Positions 1 to 5,719 of a stretch of DNA of 17,078 nucleotides are shown one piece after another (positions within the stretch are counted from its first letter, which is position 1; every line of letters starts with the position of its first letter). The translations under genes were made by a program, and so were the position numbers. The DNA is from Burkholderiales bacterium (GTDB taxonomy: Bacteria; Pseudomonadota; Gammaproteobacteria; Burkholderiales; Usitatibacteraceae): the NCBI GenBank assembly GCA_025350945.1, contig JANXWW010000132.1:1-17078 (forward strand). Direction: 5' to 3'. Below the pieces are notes generated by a model. That model was not told the origin of the DNA. It searched no databases and saw only the letters and a list, made by a program, of their open reading frames with translations.

Positions 1-630
1 CCGTAGAGCTTGAAACGTGCGGGTTGCGGGGTGTTGGCCCGGCTCGCGCGTACGGACTGTTTCTGCCACGAGCGCGGCAAGCTCGCGCGTGGTCCGAATA
101 CGTCCGCCGCCCCTTGCCGCAACAATCTTGCCTGCAATCGACTTAGCAAACCGTTCTTCACCATAGCGCCAAATGACCTCCCTAATGTCGCGTTCTTCTG
201 CGCGATCCAACCAATCGGCCACGGTCTCACCCGAGCTTTGATCCATCCGCATATCGAGCGGTGCATCAAACCTGAAACTGAAACCGCGCTCTGCTTGATC
301 CAGCTGCGGCGATGACACGCCCAAATCCGCCAGAATCCCATCTACTGCTGCTACATTTTGTTGCTTCAATACCGCCGCTACGTTACTCATTGCTGCATGT
401 ACCAACGTAAATCTTTCGTCCTTAATGTCGTTCGCGTCATGCGCTGCGACATCACGATCAATCGCAATCAGTGCGCCGCTCGGCCCCAATTTTTTAAGAA
501 TTTCGCGGCTGTGACCGCCGCGCCCAAACGTGCAATCGACGTAAACACCATCTGGTTTGATTGCCAATTGCTCAACTGCTTCGTGAAGCAAAACAGTAGT
601 GTGGGTTGGCGTAAGAATTGGTTCATTCAC
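1..630 (-). CDS. rsmH: 16S rRNA (cytosine1402-N4)-methyltransferase RsmH, 3' part missing
   Basis: This gene encodes the SAM-dependent enzyme that N4-methylates C1402 in the decoding centre of 16S rRNA. The visible 210 residues carry the N-terminal TVLLHEAV segment (residues 12-19), the SAM-binding motif DCTFGRGGHS (32-41), an acidic residue for SAM ribose (D58) and the family signature DLGVSSPQLD (102-111) followed by ERGFSF. The reading frame runs off the left edge at an FQALR segment, so about 100 of the usual ~310 residues are missing. GTG at 628-630 is the preferred start; an in-frame TTG at 637-639 that abuts the mraZ stop is possible. It lies directly downstream of mraZ, the usual dcw-cluster order, and is presumably co-transcribed with it. 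Identity is certain; only the start is open. Confidence 0.96.
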   Translation of the reverse strand, partial: MNEPILTPTHTTVLLHEAVEQLAIKPDGVYVDCTFGRGGHSREILKKLGPSGALIAIDRDVAAHDANDIKDERFTLVHAAMSNVAAVLKQQNVAAVDGILADLGVSSPQLDQAERGFSFRFDAPLDMRMDQSSGETVADWLDRAEERDIREVIWRYGEERFAKSIAGKIVAARGGGRIRTTRELAALVAETVRTREPGQHPATRTFQALR

Positions 631-639
631 AGTGCTCAA

Positions 640-1083
640 TCAGAGAGAAAAACTCTCGGTGCCCGGCGGTAATCCCGCCACGCCGGAGGTCAGCACTTTC
701 AACTGATCATTCCACGCCGCCAAATTCCACAACTCGAAATGGCTGCCCTGCCCGACCATCATGATTTGCTTTTCAATCCCAGCGTAGTTGCGCAGCTCAG
801 GCGAAATCAACAGACGGCCTGCGTTATCGAGCGTCAACTCTTCTGCAAAACCCATCAACAAACGCTTCCACAATGCCGCCGTGCGGTCCAGACTCGGAAA
901 CGCCATCAATTTGTCGCGAATCGGCTCCCACGCCGCGAGTGGATAAAGCAGCATGCAGCCTTCGGGGTGCGCGGTTAGTACCAACTTACCGGTGGAAGGC
1001 GCGCTCAGGGGGTCGCGATGCTTTACCGGCACCGCCAGTCGACCTTTTGCATCCAGACTGATTTGTGAAGCCCCTTGAAACAC
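640..1083 (-). CDS. mraZ: Transcriptional regulator MraZ
   Basis: MraZ is a ring-forming DNA-binding protein with two AbrB-like halves that represses its own promoter and hence the dcw division/cell-wall cluster. At 147 residues it has the normal family length. Both conserved half-site loops are present: DAKGRLAVP (residues 11-19) and DNAGRLLISP (86-95), followed by a FELW segment near residue 124. The start is GTG at 1081-1083, preceded by a good ribosome binding site (GAGGGG, about 6 nt upstream). Three CACT/AGTG boxes spaced 10 bp apart lie just upstream, fitting autoregulation. The stop is nine bases before the rsmH GTG start. The sequence wording is closest, from memory, to betaproteobacterial MraZ. 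Confidence 0.97.
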   Translation of the reverse strand: MFQGASQISLDAKGRLAVPVKHRDPLSAPSTGKLVLTAHPEGCMLLYPLAAWEPIRDKLMAFPSLDRTAALWKRLLMGFAEELTLDNAGRLLISPELRNYAGIEKQIMMVGQGSHFELWNLAAWNDQLKVLTSGVAGLPPGTESFSL

Positions 1084-1113
1084 AAATTCCCCTCGAAATT
1101 ATTTTATGCAGCC

Positions 1114-1166
1114 TGTATACAAATAAGAATTTCTAAAATTCCCACTTTTCACCACTTGTGGACACT
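1114..1166 (-). promoter_or_regulatory. mraZ promoter with three MraZ boxes at 10-bp pitch
   Basis: Read on the minus strand, AGTG occurs at 1166-1163, 1156-1153 and 1146-1143, exactly 10 bp apart; the two proximal copies extend to AGTGGTGAAA and AGTGGGAATT. A -10-like TATACA lies at 1119-1114, so the boxes sit just upstream of and over the -35 zone. Known MraZ operators are short G-rich repeats at one-helical-turn spacing upstream of mraZ, so this is very likely the autoregulatory site. The -35 hexamer itself is weak. The promoter assignment is inference. Confidence 0.75.
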
Positions 1167-1170
1167 ATAG

Positions 1171-1197
1171 GCAATAAAAAACCCGCGGTCAAGCGGG
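1171..1197 (-). terminator. Intrinsic terminator upstream of mraZ
   Basis: On the minus strand a CCCGC / GCGGG stem (1197-1193 with 1186-1182, 6-nt loop) is followed at once by six T residues. It would stop transcription arriving from the right before it enters the mraZ promoter. No protein gene is seen on the minus strand just to its right, so what it terminates is unknown. Confidence 0.6.
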
Positions 1198-1200
1198 ATT

Positions 1201-1710
1201 AAGAATTTTTTCGTTATGCGTCAGAGACTTACACGCGAATCTTTATCTAAATTGGCTGTGGAAAACTTTGTTGATAATTAATAACATAGCCTTGAGACTT
1301 AAAGTAACTTGAGAAGAAAAGGCCTGGATAATCAATAATTTACTGTATTTTTGTACATATTCAGAATATTTAAAGCTTTTATTCATATTTTTAAAGATGT
1401 GGATCGATATGTGAGGTAATCAGTTTTAGATTCTCTAAATCAGGTCACCGCCAAGCTCTCGGTACACGAGTTGCACGGTTTGCGATTGTCGGCTCAGTCT
1501 TACAAATCGTGGCAAAACTGTCTGACAACGCTGCGATGGCATATATGAAATCATAGAAGCAGTGTTGCAGTGACAGTGATAAAAATAAGAGTATCTGGCA
1601 ATTAGCTTCTTATTTTTAGTACAGCACTGATCGGGCTTATATATAAAACTGCTTTCTGAGCCGCATTAAATAGTTGGGTTAGTTCAGCCGTATCTTTCGA
1701 AAGGATTGTT
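1201..1710. other. Non-coding, partly AT-rich gap with inverted repeats
   Basis: No convincing gene is visible on either strand. 1201-1440 is strongly AT-rich. 1482-1531 can fold with arms GCGATTGTC and GACAACGC (8 pairs, one bulged A). 1580-1618 holds a perfect 11-bp AT-rich inverted repeat. With the outward-facing terminator at 1171-1197, the gap could carry a small RNA, but no promoter is clear enough to call one. The leader of the BON lipoprotein gene at 1711 must lie in its right part; ATATATA at 1639-1645 is a possible -10. Confidence 0.5.
1580..1618. repeat. Perfect 11-bp AT-rich inverted repeat
   Basis: TAAAAATAAGA at 1580-1590 is the exact reverse complement of TCTTATTTTTA at 1608-1618, with a 17-nt loop. 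The right arm ends in a T run, so it could act as a weak terminator in the plus direction, or as a regulatory dyad 93-131 bp before the BON lipoprotein gene. Confidence 0.55.
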
Positions 1711-2199
1711 ATGAATAAATCAACATCCAAGATTTCCGCAATCATGTTGGTGGCTGTTTTTTCGGCAATGGTTTTGACCCTGTCAGCATGTGACAAAACT
1801 ACTCGTTCGGGTGAGACAGTTGGCCAGAAAGTGGACAAAGCAATAGACAAAACAAATGAAAAAATGGGTGTCGTAAGCGACAAAGTTGGTGAGCAGATGA
1901 ACAAGGCAGGCGATGCCATTTCCAGCGCCACCACATCTTTGTCTGCGGACGCCAGTGCCACCGCGGCTAAAACCAGCGACGCCATTTCCGATGCCGCCAT
2001 TACCACCTCAATTAACGCCGATTTGATTAAAGATCCTGAATTGAGCGTGTTGAAAATTGATGTGGATACGAAAATGGGGGCGGTTGTTTTGAATGGCCTC
2101 ACACCGAATGAAGTTGCACGTCAACGCGCGGAAAAAATTGCTTCTGCTGTCAAAGGTGTAACCAGAGTTCAGAATAATTTAACTGTTAAAAAGTTATAG
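1711..2199 (+). CDS. BON-domain lipoprotein
   Basis: This is a 162-residue exported lipoprotein. The N-terminus has a lysine, a hydrophobic stretch (about residues 8-24) and a lipobox LSAC with the lipidated Cys at 27. An acidic/alanine-rich linker follows (30-90), then one C-terminal BON domain (about 92-160) with the typical ending VKGVTRVQNNLTVKK. BON domains are thought to bind phospholipid surfaces, and OsmY-like and DolP-like members help maintain the envelope under osmotic stress. Anchoring in the outer-membrane inner leaflet is likely, since Asp follows the Cys (position 28), but Asp at +2 can instead cause inner-membrane retention, so the location is open. ATG is preceded by AAAGGA at suitable distance. 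A second BON lipoprotein lies at 4351; the two are not close duplicates. Confidence 0.88.
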   Translation: MNKSTSKISAIMLVAVFSAMVLTLSACDKTTRSGETVGQKVDKAIDKTNEKMGVVSDKVGEQMNKAGDAISSATTSLSADASATAAKTSDAISDAAITTSINADLIKDPELSVLKIDVDTKMGAVVLNGLTPNEVARQRAEKIASAVKGVTRVQNNLTVKKL

Positions 2200-2301
2200 C
2201 TCATTTATTGGCTGCACTACTTTTATTATTGGCACTGCGCATAGGCAAAATCTGCCGCGTATTATTTTTAGTTATATTTTTTTTAACCGAAAGGAATCAT
2301 C

Positions 2302-2706
2302 ATGAATTCAGCCACACATAACCCCACCCTCGATCAACTCCGTACCAAGGCTGCCGACACCATCAGCGACGTAAAAAACAGCGTGGGCTCAGCGGCAAAT
2401 GAGGTTCGCAGCACCGCATCTGACATGACGAGCAACGTTAAATCCGACATCCAGCAGCTCATGGATTCAGCCAAGTCGTCCGGCAAAGCCGAGCTTGCGG
2501 CTGCGGCAGAGCGTCTCTCAGGCTATATGAGCTCGATTGCAGATTCAGCGACTGCCATGCAGCAAAAGGGCCGCGAAAAAGTACAGCAAGTCGCTGAATC
2601 AACTGACACCTATGTTCACGATAAACCCTGGCAATCGGTGGCGATTGGTGCAGGTGTGGGCGCGGCCCTGGGATTCGCGTTGGGTTGCCTGGCTGCACGC
2701 CGCTAG
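2302..2706 (+). CDS. DUF883 (YqjD/ElaB-like) membrane-anchored protein
   Basis: The 134-residue protein is mostly a charged, alanine- and serine-rich amphipathic helix (residues 10-105) followed by DKPWQSVAIGAGVGAALGF and a short C-terminal transmembrane segment (about 111-131) ending in ARR. This is the layout of the YqjD/ElaB/YgaM family, C-tail-anchored inner-membrane proteins reported in E. coli to associate with ribosomes in stationary phase. AAAGGA precedes ATG. The next gene starts 22 nt downstream and is YqjE-like, so this is the first gene of a yqjD-yqjE-yqjK-like operon. The family call is secure; the role is inferred from E. coli homologues. Confidence 0.88.
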   Translation: MNSATHNPTLDQLRTKAADTISDVKNSVGSAANEVRSTASDMTSNVKSDIQQLMDSAKSSGKAELAAAAERLSGYMSSIADSATAMQQKGREKVQQVAESTDTYVHDKPWQSVAIGAGVGAALGFALGCLAARR

Positions 2707-2728
2707 TCGATAAAAACGGAAAGCTTTT

Positions 2729-3130
2729 GTGATGAATTTAATGCAATTTGGTTGGCGCGCCTTGACCGACGATAGGCCTTATGTAAAAGGTCTCATCGGC
2801 GATCTGGCCGGTATGAGCAAGCTGCATATCGAACTCTTCATCGCGGAGGCTCAGCTTGAAAAAGCCCGGCTGAAACGCAAAATCATGCTGCTGGTCAGCG
2901 CTGGTATTGCGCTTTCAATTGCCGTGGTATTTTTCTTGCTGGCGATTATGGTGTCAGCGTGGGATACGCCTTATCGCATGCATGCGCTGTTCGGCGTACC
3001 GCTGTTGCTGGCGGTGATCGGCGGTATTTTGTATGCGATGGCGTCAGCCAAACCTGTTGGCAATAAACCTTTCGAGCGCAGCGCGTCCGAACTTAAGAAA
3101 GACGCCGATTGGGTGATGGGATTGTTATGA
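2729..3130 (+). CDS. YqjE-like phage-holin-superfamily membrane protein
   Basis: The 133-residue protein has an amphipathic N-terminal helix (about residues 15-52, rich in E, K and R) followed by two membrane helices (about 53-75 and 84-105) and a polar tail. This matches the YqjE family (Pfam holin superfamily III). The holin name reflects topology; nothing here suggests a phage. GTG at 2729 and ATG at 2732 are adjacent starts; GGAAAG upstream could serve either. It sits between a DUF883 gene and a YqjK-like gene and overlaps the latter by four bases (ATGA), indicating translational coupling. Confidence 0.85.
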   Translation: MMNLMQFGWRALTDDRPYVKGLIGDLAGMSKLHIELFIAEAQLEKARLKRKIMLLVSAGIALSIAVVFFLLAIMVSAWDTPYRMHALFGVPLLLAVIGGILYAMASAKPVGNKPFERSASELKKDADWVMGLL

Positions 3131-3519
3131 GCACAACCTTACGCGAGTCACCAACCCCACGAACGCCAGACGATATCGCGTTTGAACTGAGCGGCTATCG
3201 AGACAACATCCGATCAGGTATTCAGTCACATGCTGAAGCGTTGCACGCCGCGCATGCGCATCCATCCAGTCAGCAACTGGCGGGCACCGTGCTGTTGCGC
3301 GCGATTGGTTCTGTGCAACAATATTTGCAAACGTTTATGCGAACGAGTGTCACGACATCATCGGTTGTGCAATTTATTGCCAGGCGACCAATGATGGTCG
3401 GCGTGATGGCGGCAGCCACCGCTGGGGTGGTGGTGATAGCCGGTCCACGACGGCTATTTGGCTGGGGGGCAAAAGCAGTGGCGGTGTGGCGCATTGCGTC
3501 GGCTATACGCCATAATTAA
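3127..3519 (+). CDS. YqjK-like small membrane protein (hypothetical)
   Basis: ATG at 3127 overlaps the stop of the preceding gene (ATGA), which favours it over an in-frame TTG at 3109. The 130-residue product begins polar, and its C-terminal part holds a hydrophobic stretch (about residues 89-107) followed by GPRRLFGWGAKAVAVWRI. That aromatic, basic C-terminal pattern and the third position after DUF883 and YqjE genes recall E. coli YqjK. Sequence similarity to YqjK is faint, so the name is a positional analogy. No catalytic motif is seen. The stop codon lies inside a perfect 12-bp tandem duplication (3507-3530). Confidence 0.75.
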   Translation: MSTTLRESPTPRTPDDIAFELSGYRDNIRSGIQSHAEALHAAHAHPSSQQLAGTVLLRAIGSVQQYLQTFMRTSVTTSSVVQFIARRPMMVGVMAAATAGVVVIAGPRRLFGWGAKAVAVWRIASAIRHN

Positions 3520-3530
3520 CGCCATAATTA
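3507..3530 (+). repeat. Perfect 12-bp tandem duplication over a stop codon
   Basis: ACGCCATAATTA occurs at 3507-3518 and again at 3519-3530, with a third partial copy (ACGCCACAA) after it. The stop codon TAA of the YqjK-like gene (3517-3519) spans the junction. Likely a slippage duplication. Confidence 0.8.
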
Positions 3531-3547
3531 ACGCCACAAATAAATAA

Positions 3548-3567
3548 CCTCGCGGCAAACCGCGAGG
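3548..3567 (+). terminator. Hairpin closing the yqjD/E/K-like operon
   Basis: CCTCGCGG at 3548-3555 pairs perfectly with CCGCGAGG at 3560-3567 across a CAAA loop, 29 nt after the YqjK-like stop. No T run follows, so it may be a 3'-end stabilising hairpin or a Rho-aided end rather than a classical intrinsic terminator. Confidence 0.6.
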
Positions 3568-3609
3568 CACAAATTACAAGATCAACGACAACATTAACCA
3601 ACGCAGCTC

Positions 3610-3701
3610 GTAGGGTGGTCAGGCTTTATCTGCCCACGCGCATGTCATGATATGTCGCGATTCATCTGTGGGCACCTTCGGCTTGAGCCCGCCTGGGCTA
3701 C
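3610..3701. repeat. MITE-like imperfect inverted repeat
   Basis: The left end reads GTAGGGTGGTCAGGC then TGCCCACG; the right end, reverse complemented, reads GTAGCCCAGGCGGGC then GGTGCCCACAG. The two ~30-bp arms match with gaps and face each other about 30 bp apart. The GTAGGGTGG ... GCCCAC wording resembles short intergenic inverted-repeat elements common in proteobacteria. It lies between the end of the yqj-like operon and the end of the lipoprotein gene at 3752, where transcription converges. No transposase is present. Confidence 0.45.
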
Positions 3702-3751
3702 AGGCACTACTTTACTTGAAACCGAATTTTGATCTTATATTTCTTTGTACG

Positions 3752-4114
3752 TTACGGTTTCGACTTCGCTGCTTCCACCGCATTTTTATCTGGCGCGGAA
3801 TGATTATTGCCATGGCCCACCATTGGCATTTGTGTGTCCTCGGCAGATTTGCTGAGCGACTTTTTTATATCGTCCGTCCCGCCAGTTGCAGCTTTGGTTG
3901 ACGATGTTATGGCTGATGCATTAAGGGCGTCTGTTGCCGACGGTACCGAGGGCGCGGCAGTGCCATCCGCACTTGCACCAGCCAATGATGATACGGGCTT
4001 CGCCGTATCTTTCTTTCCTGATTCACGAGCTGTATTTGATGGCTCGGAACAGGCGGCAATTGCCGCCATTGAAATGACAGCTGATAGCGTTAAGAAAACC
4101 GATGGCATTTTCAT
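3752..4114 (-). CDS. Small hypothetical lipoprotein
   Basis: The 120-residue product starts MKMPSVFLTLSA, has a hydrophobic stretch to residue 20 and a lipobox AIAAC with Cys at 22, so it is predicted to be lipidated. The rest is a low-complexity S/A/T/K-rich chain with no recognised domain, and probably disordered. GGAGAA lies about 10 nt before the ATG, and codon use looks normal, which supports this strand over the 113-residue opposite-strand frame. It is divergent from the BON lipoprotein at 4351 and shares its 236-bp upstream region, suggesting joint control. Function unknown. Confidence 0.75.
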   Translation of the reverse strand: MKMPSVFLTLSAVISMAAIAACSEPSNTARESGKKDTAKPVSSLAGASADGTAAPSVPSATDALNASAITSSTKAATGGTDDIKKSLSKSAEDTQMPMVGHGNNHSAPDKNAVEAAKSKP

Positions 4115-4173
4115 CTTGATATTTCTCCGGAAAATTGACTGGATTTAAGAATATCTTGATACGCACAAATCCA

Positions 4174-4238
4174 GCGTAGGTTTCGGCCTACAAATTGAGT
4201 AGGAAGTTCATTCTGCAAATGTCGAAATCTGCCTACGC
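4174..4238. promoter_or_regulatory. Nested GTAGG/CCTAC inverted repeat between divergent lipoprotein genes
   Basis: GCGTAGG at 4174-4180 and CCTACGC at 4232-4238 are perfect inverted ends. Inside lie CCTAC (4187-4191), which forms a small dyad GTAGG-N6-CCTAC with the left end, and GTAGG (4199-4203). TTTCGG follows the left GTAGG and CGAAAT precedes the right CCTAC. The site lies 60 bp before one gene and 113 bp before the other, as expected for a shared operator, though a short repetitive element is also possible. Confidence 0.45.
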
Positions 4239-4350
4239 TTTAATTAACAGCCCGGCGGTAAAGTTTGATTAGCCGATTTTGAACGGCAATTCAAAATATT
4301 TAACCCTCAACAAGCTGCACTTGTTATACACATTCCCCAAGGAGAATTTC

Positions 4351-4674
4351 ATGGTTTCATTTAAGAAAATTTTTGTAGGCATTATGGTTGCAGGCTCACT
4401 CGTCGCCGCAGGTTGCGCGAGCACGCCACGTCAGGAAAGCTTCGGCGAGGGCGTTGACGACACCGTCATCACTACCAAAGTCAAAGCGCTTTATGTCGAA
4501 GATAAAGCCGTTTCAGCGCTTGGCGTCAATGTTGAAACATTCAAAGGCACAGTGCAGTTAAGCGGCTTTGCCAACGATCAAAACGAGATCAATCGCGCTG
4601 TTGAAATTGCGCGCAGCGTCAAGGGTGTGTCGTCGGTTAAAAACGATATTCGCCTGAAGACATCAGTCAAGTAA
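4351..4674 (+). CDS. BON-domain outer-membrane lipoprotein
   Basis: The start ATG at 4351 is chosen because CAAGGAG sits just 6-7 nt upstream and because it begins a proper lipoprotein signal: MVSFKKIF, hydrophobic core, lipobox VAAGC with Cys at 22. A frame opening 72 nt earlier lacks these. The 107-residue product has one BON domain (about residues 33-104) with GTVQLSGFANDQNEINRA and the ending VKGVSSVKNDI. Ala follows the Cys, so sorting to the outer membrane is likely. It probably helps keep the envelope intact under stress, as known BON lipoproteins do. It is followed after 33 nt by the ferritin-like gene, so an operon with it and the DUF1328 gene is likely. Confidence 0.9.
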   Translation: MVSFKKIFVGIMVAGSLVAAGCASTPRQESFGEGVDDTVITTKVKALYVEDKAVSALGVNVETFKGTVQLSGFANDQNEINRAVEIARSVKGVSSVKNDIRLKTSVK

Positions 4675-4707
4675 TTCATCACCATCTTATTCACGCAGGA
4701 GAAACTG

Positions 4708-5349
4708 ATGAAGCAAGAACCGCATCTGGAGCGCCGTTCTAAGGGAAAAGGGCCGAAACACGGCCCTGCTGGCGGACATAGTAAAGCGAATGGTGAAACC
4801 AGGCATCCGCAGGGATTACCTGAAATGTCGCCGTTGCTGACCGACAAATCGCTCCTGCGCAAAATGGCGCGCAAGGGTTTTGATAACGGCGCGGTTACAC
4901 CTGATTACACGCTGGATAAAGATACCGTGATCGGGCTTTTGAATGAGTCACTCGCCACTGAAATTGTGTGCACGCTGCGGTACAAACGCCATTACTATGT
5001 CGCCAATGGCATCAAGGGGCGTTATGTGGCGGCTGAATTTAAGCAGCATGCAATTGAAGAATTGGCTCACGCCGATTTAATTGCGGAGCGAATCATGCAG
5101 CTAGGTGGCACACCCGACTTTAACCCGGTCGGACTGGCTGATCGAAGCCATGCTGAATATTTTACCGGCACGGATTTGCACGACATGATTCGCGAAAACC
5201 TGGTGGCAGAACGAATCGCGATTGAAAGCTATCGCGCATTCATTCAGTTTCTGGGCGATAAAGATCCGACAACTCGCAGTATGCTCGAATCGATTTTATC
5301 GATGGAAGAAGAGCACGCTGATGATTTGACGGATCTGATGAAAGATTAG
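4708..5349 (+). CDS. Ferritin-like (bacterioferritin-type) di-iron protein
   Basis: The 213-residue protein has a basic, glycine- and histidine-rich N-terminal tail (residues 1-60) and a four-helix ferritin-like core (about 70-211). Di-iron ligands match bacterioferritin: E85 (in SLATEIV), E118 and H121 (in EELAHAD), E168 (in LVAERIA), E200 and H203 (in MEEEHADD). The residue after E118 is Leu, not the Met that holds haem in bacterioferritin, so haem binding in the usual way is unlikely. It may oxidise and store iron or detoxify peroxide; the basic tail could bind DNA, as Dps tails do, which is inference. AGGAG precedes ATG by 7 nt. It lies between BON and DUF1328 genes in a tight plus-strand run. 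Confidence 0.85.
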   Translation: MKQEPHLERRSKGKGPKHGPAGGHSKANGETRHPQGLPEMSPLLTDKSLLRKMARKGFDNGAVTPDYTLDKDTVIGLLNESLATEIVCTLRYKRHYYVANGIKGRYVAAEFKQHAIEELAHADLIAERIMQLGGTPDFNPVGLADRSHAEYFTGTDLHDMIRENLVAERIAIESYRAFIQFLGDKDPTTRSMLESILSMEEEHADDLTDLMKD

Positions 5350-5375
5350 ATTCATTAATTTCAAGGAGAACAATT

Positions 5376-5540
5376 ATGTTGAGATGGGCAGCCATATTTT
5401 TCATCATCGCCATCGTTGCCGCTGTGTTTGGATTCGGCGGTATTGCTGGCGGCGCAGTCGAGATTGCGAAAATACTTTTTTATGTATTTGTAGTGGTATT
5501 TTTAGTGTCATTGGTAATGGGTTTGATTGGCAGAAAGTAG
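5376..5540 (+). CDS. DUF1328 (YtjA/UPF0391) small membrane protein
   Basis: This 54-residue peptide starts MLRWAAIFFIIAIVAAVFGF, has a GIAGGA turn (residues 22-27) and a second hydrophobic helix, and ends LIGRK. The two-helix layout and wording are those of the DUF1328 family, small inner-membrane proteins of unknown function that often sit beside CsbD, BON or stress genes. AAGGAG lies 7 nt before ATG. The start is 26 nt after the ferritin-like stop, so it is the last gene of the likely BON / ferritin-like / DUF1328 operon. Confidence 0.92.
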   Translation: MLRWAAIFFIIAIVAAVFGFGGIAGGAVEIAKILFYVFVVVFLVSLVMGLIGRK

Positions 5541-5581
5541 CGACGCTGCTATGAATTTCCAGACACCAGTTTGACAAGCGA

Positions 5582-5604
5582 CCGCCCGCACCATCTGTGG
5601 GCGG
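5582..5604 (+). terminator. GC-rich hairpin after the DUF1328 gene
   Basis: CCGCCCGCAC pairs with GTGGGCGG (one bulged G) around a CATCT loop, 41 nt after the stop. No T run follows, so this is a weak intrinsic terminator or a 3'-end hairpin. Confidence 0.45.
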
Positions 5605-5637
5605 CGTGCCGTAAGATGTATGATGCGATGTTCACTC

Positions 5638-5661
5638 ACATTGTGATTTCCTGCACAATGT
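5638..5661. promoter_or_regulatory. Perfect 8+8 dyad before the sensor kinase gene
   Basis: ACATTGTG at 5638-5645 and CACAATGT at 5654-5661 are exact reverse complements separated by 8 bp. A -10-like TATATG starts at 5662, one base after the dyad, so a protein bound here would lie over the -35 zone. The site is 59-82 bp before the kinase start. It looks like an operator; the binding protein is unknown. Confidence 0.55.
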
Positions 5662-5719
5662 TATATGACATGCGCGCGCCGCTGGCGCTGGAAATCGATA
5701 AAAATTACGAGGCAACTTC

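Noticed and set aside
1251..1290. DnaA-box-like TGTGGAAAA in AT-rich DNA, reminiscent of an origin
   Set aside because: There are only one or two imperfect matches and no dnaA, dnaN, gyrB or parAB nearby; not enough for an origin.
1201..1580. RNase P RNA, sometimes found upstream of mraZ
   Set aside because: None of the conserved RNase P RNA segments is visible on either strand.
1602..2102. 166-codon frame on the minus strand
   Set aside because: It is antisense to the BON lipoprotein gene, which has a signal peptide, lipobox, ribosome binding site and domain; the minus frame has none.
2729..3130. Phage holin, hinting at a prophage
   Set aside because: The match is to the YqjE branch of the holin superfamily in a yqjD-like operon; no other phage gene is present.
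3807..4148. 113-codon frame on the plus strand
   Set aside because: It lies opposite the small lipoprotein gene, which has a ribosome binding site and lipobox; the plus frame shows no domain and no clear ribosome binding site.
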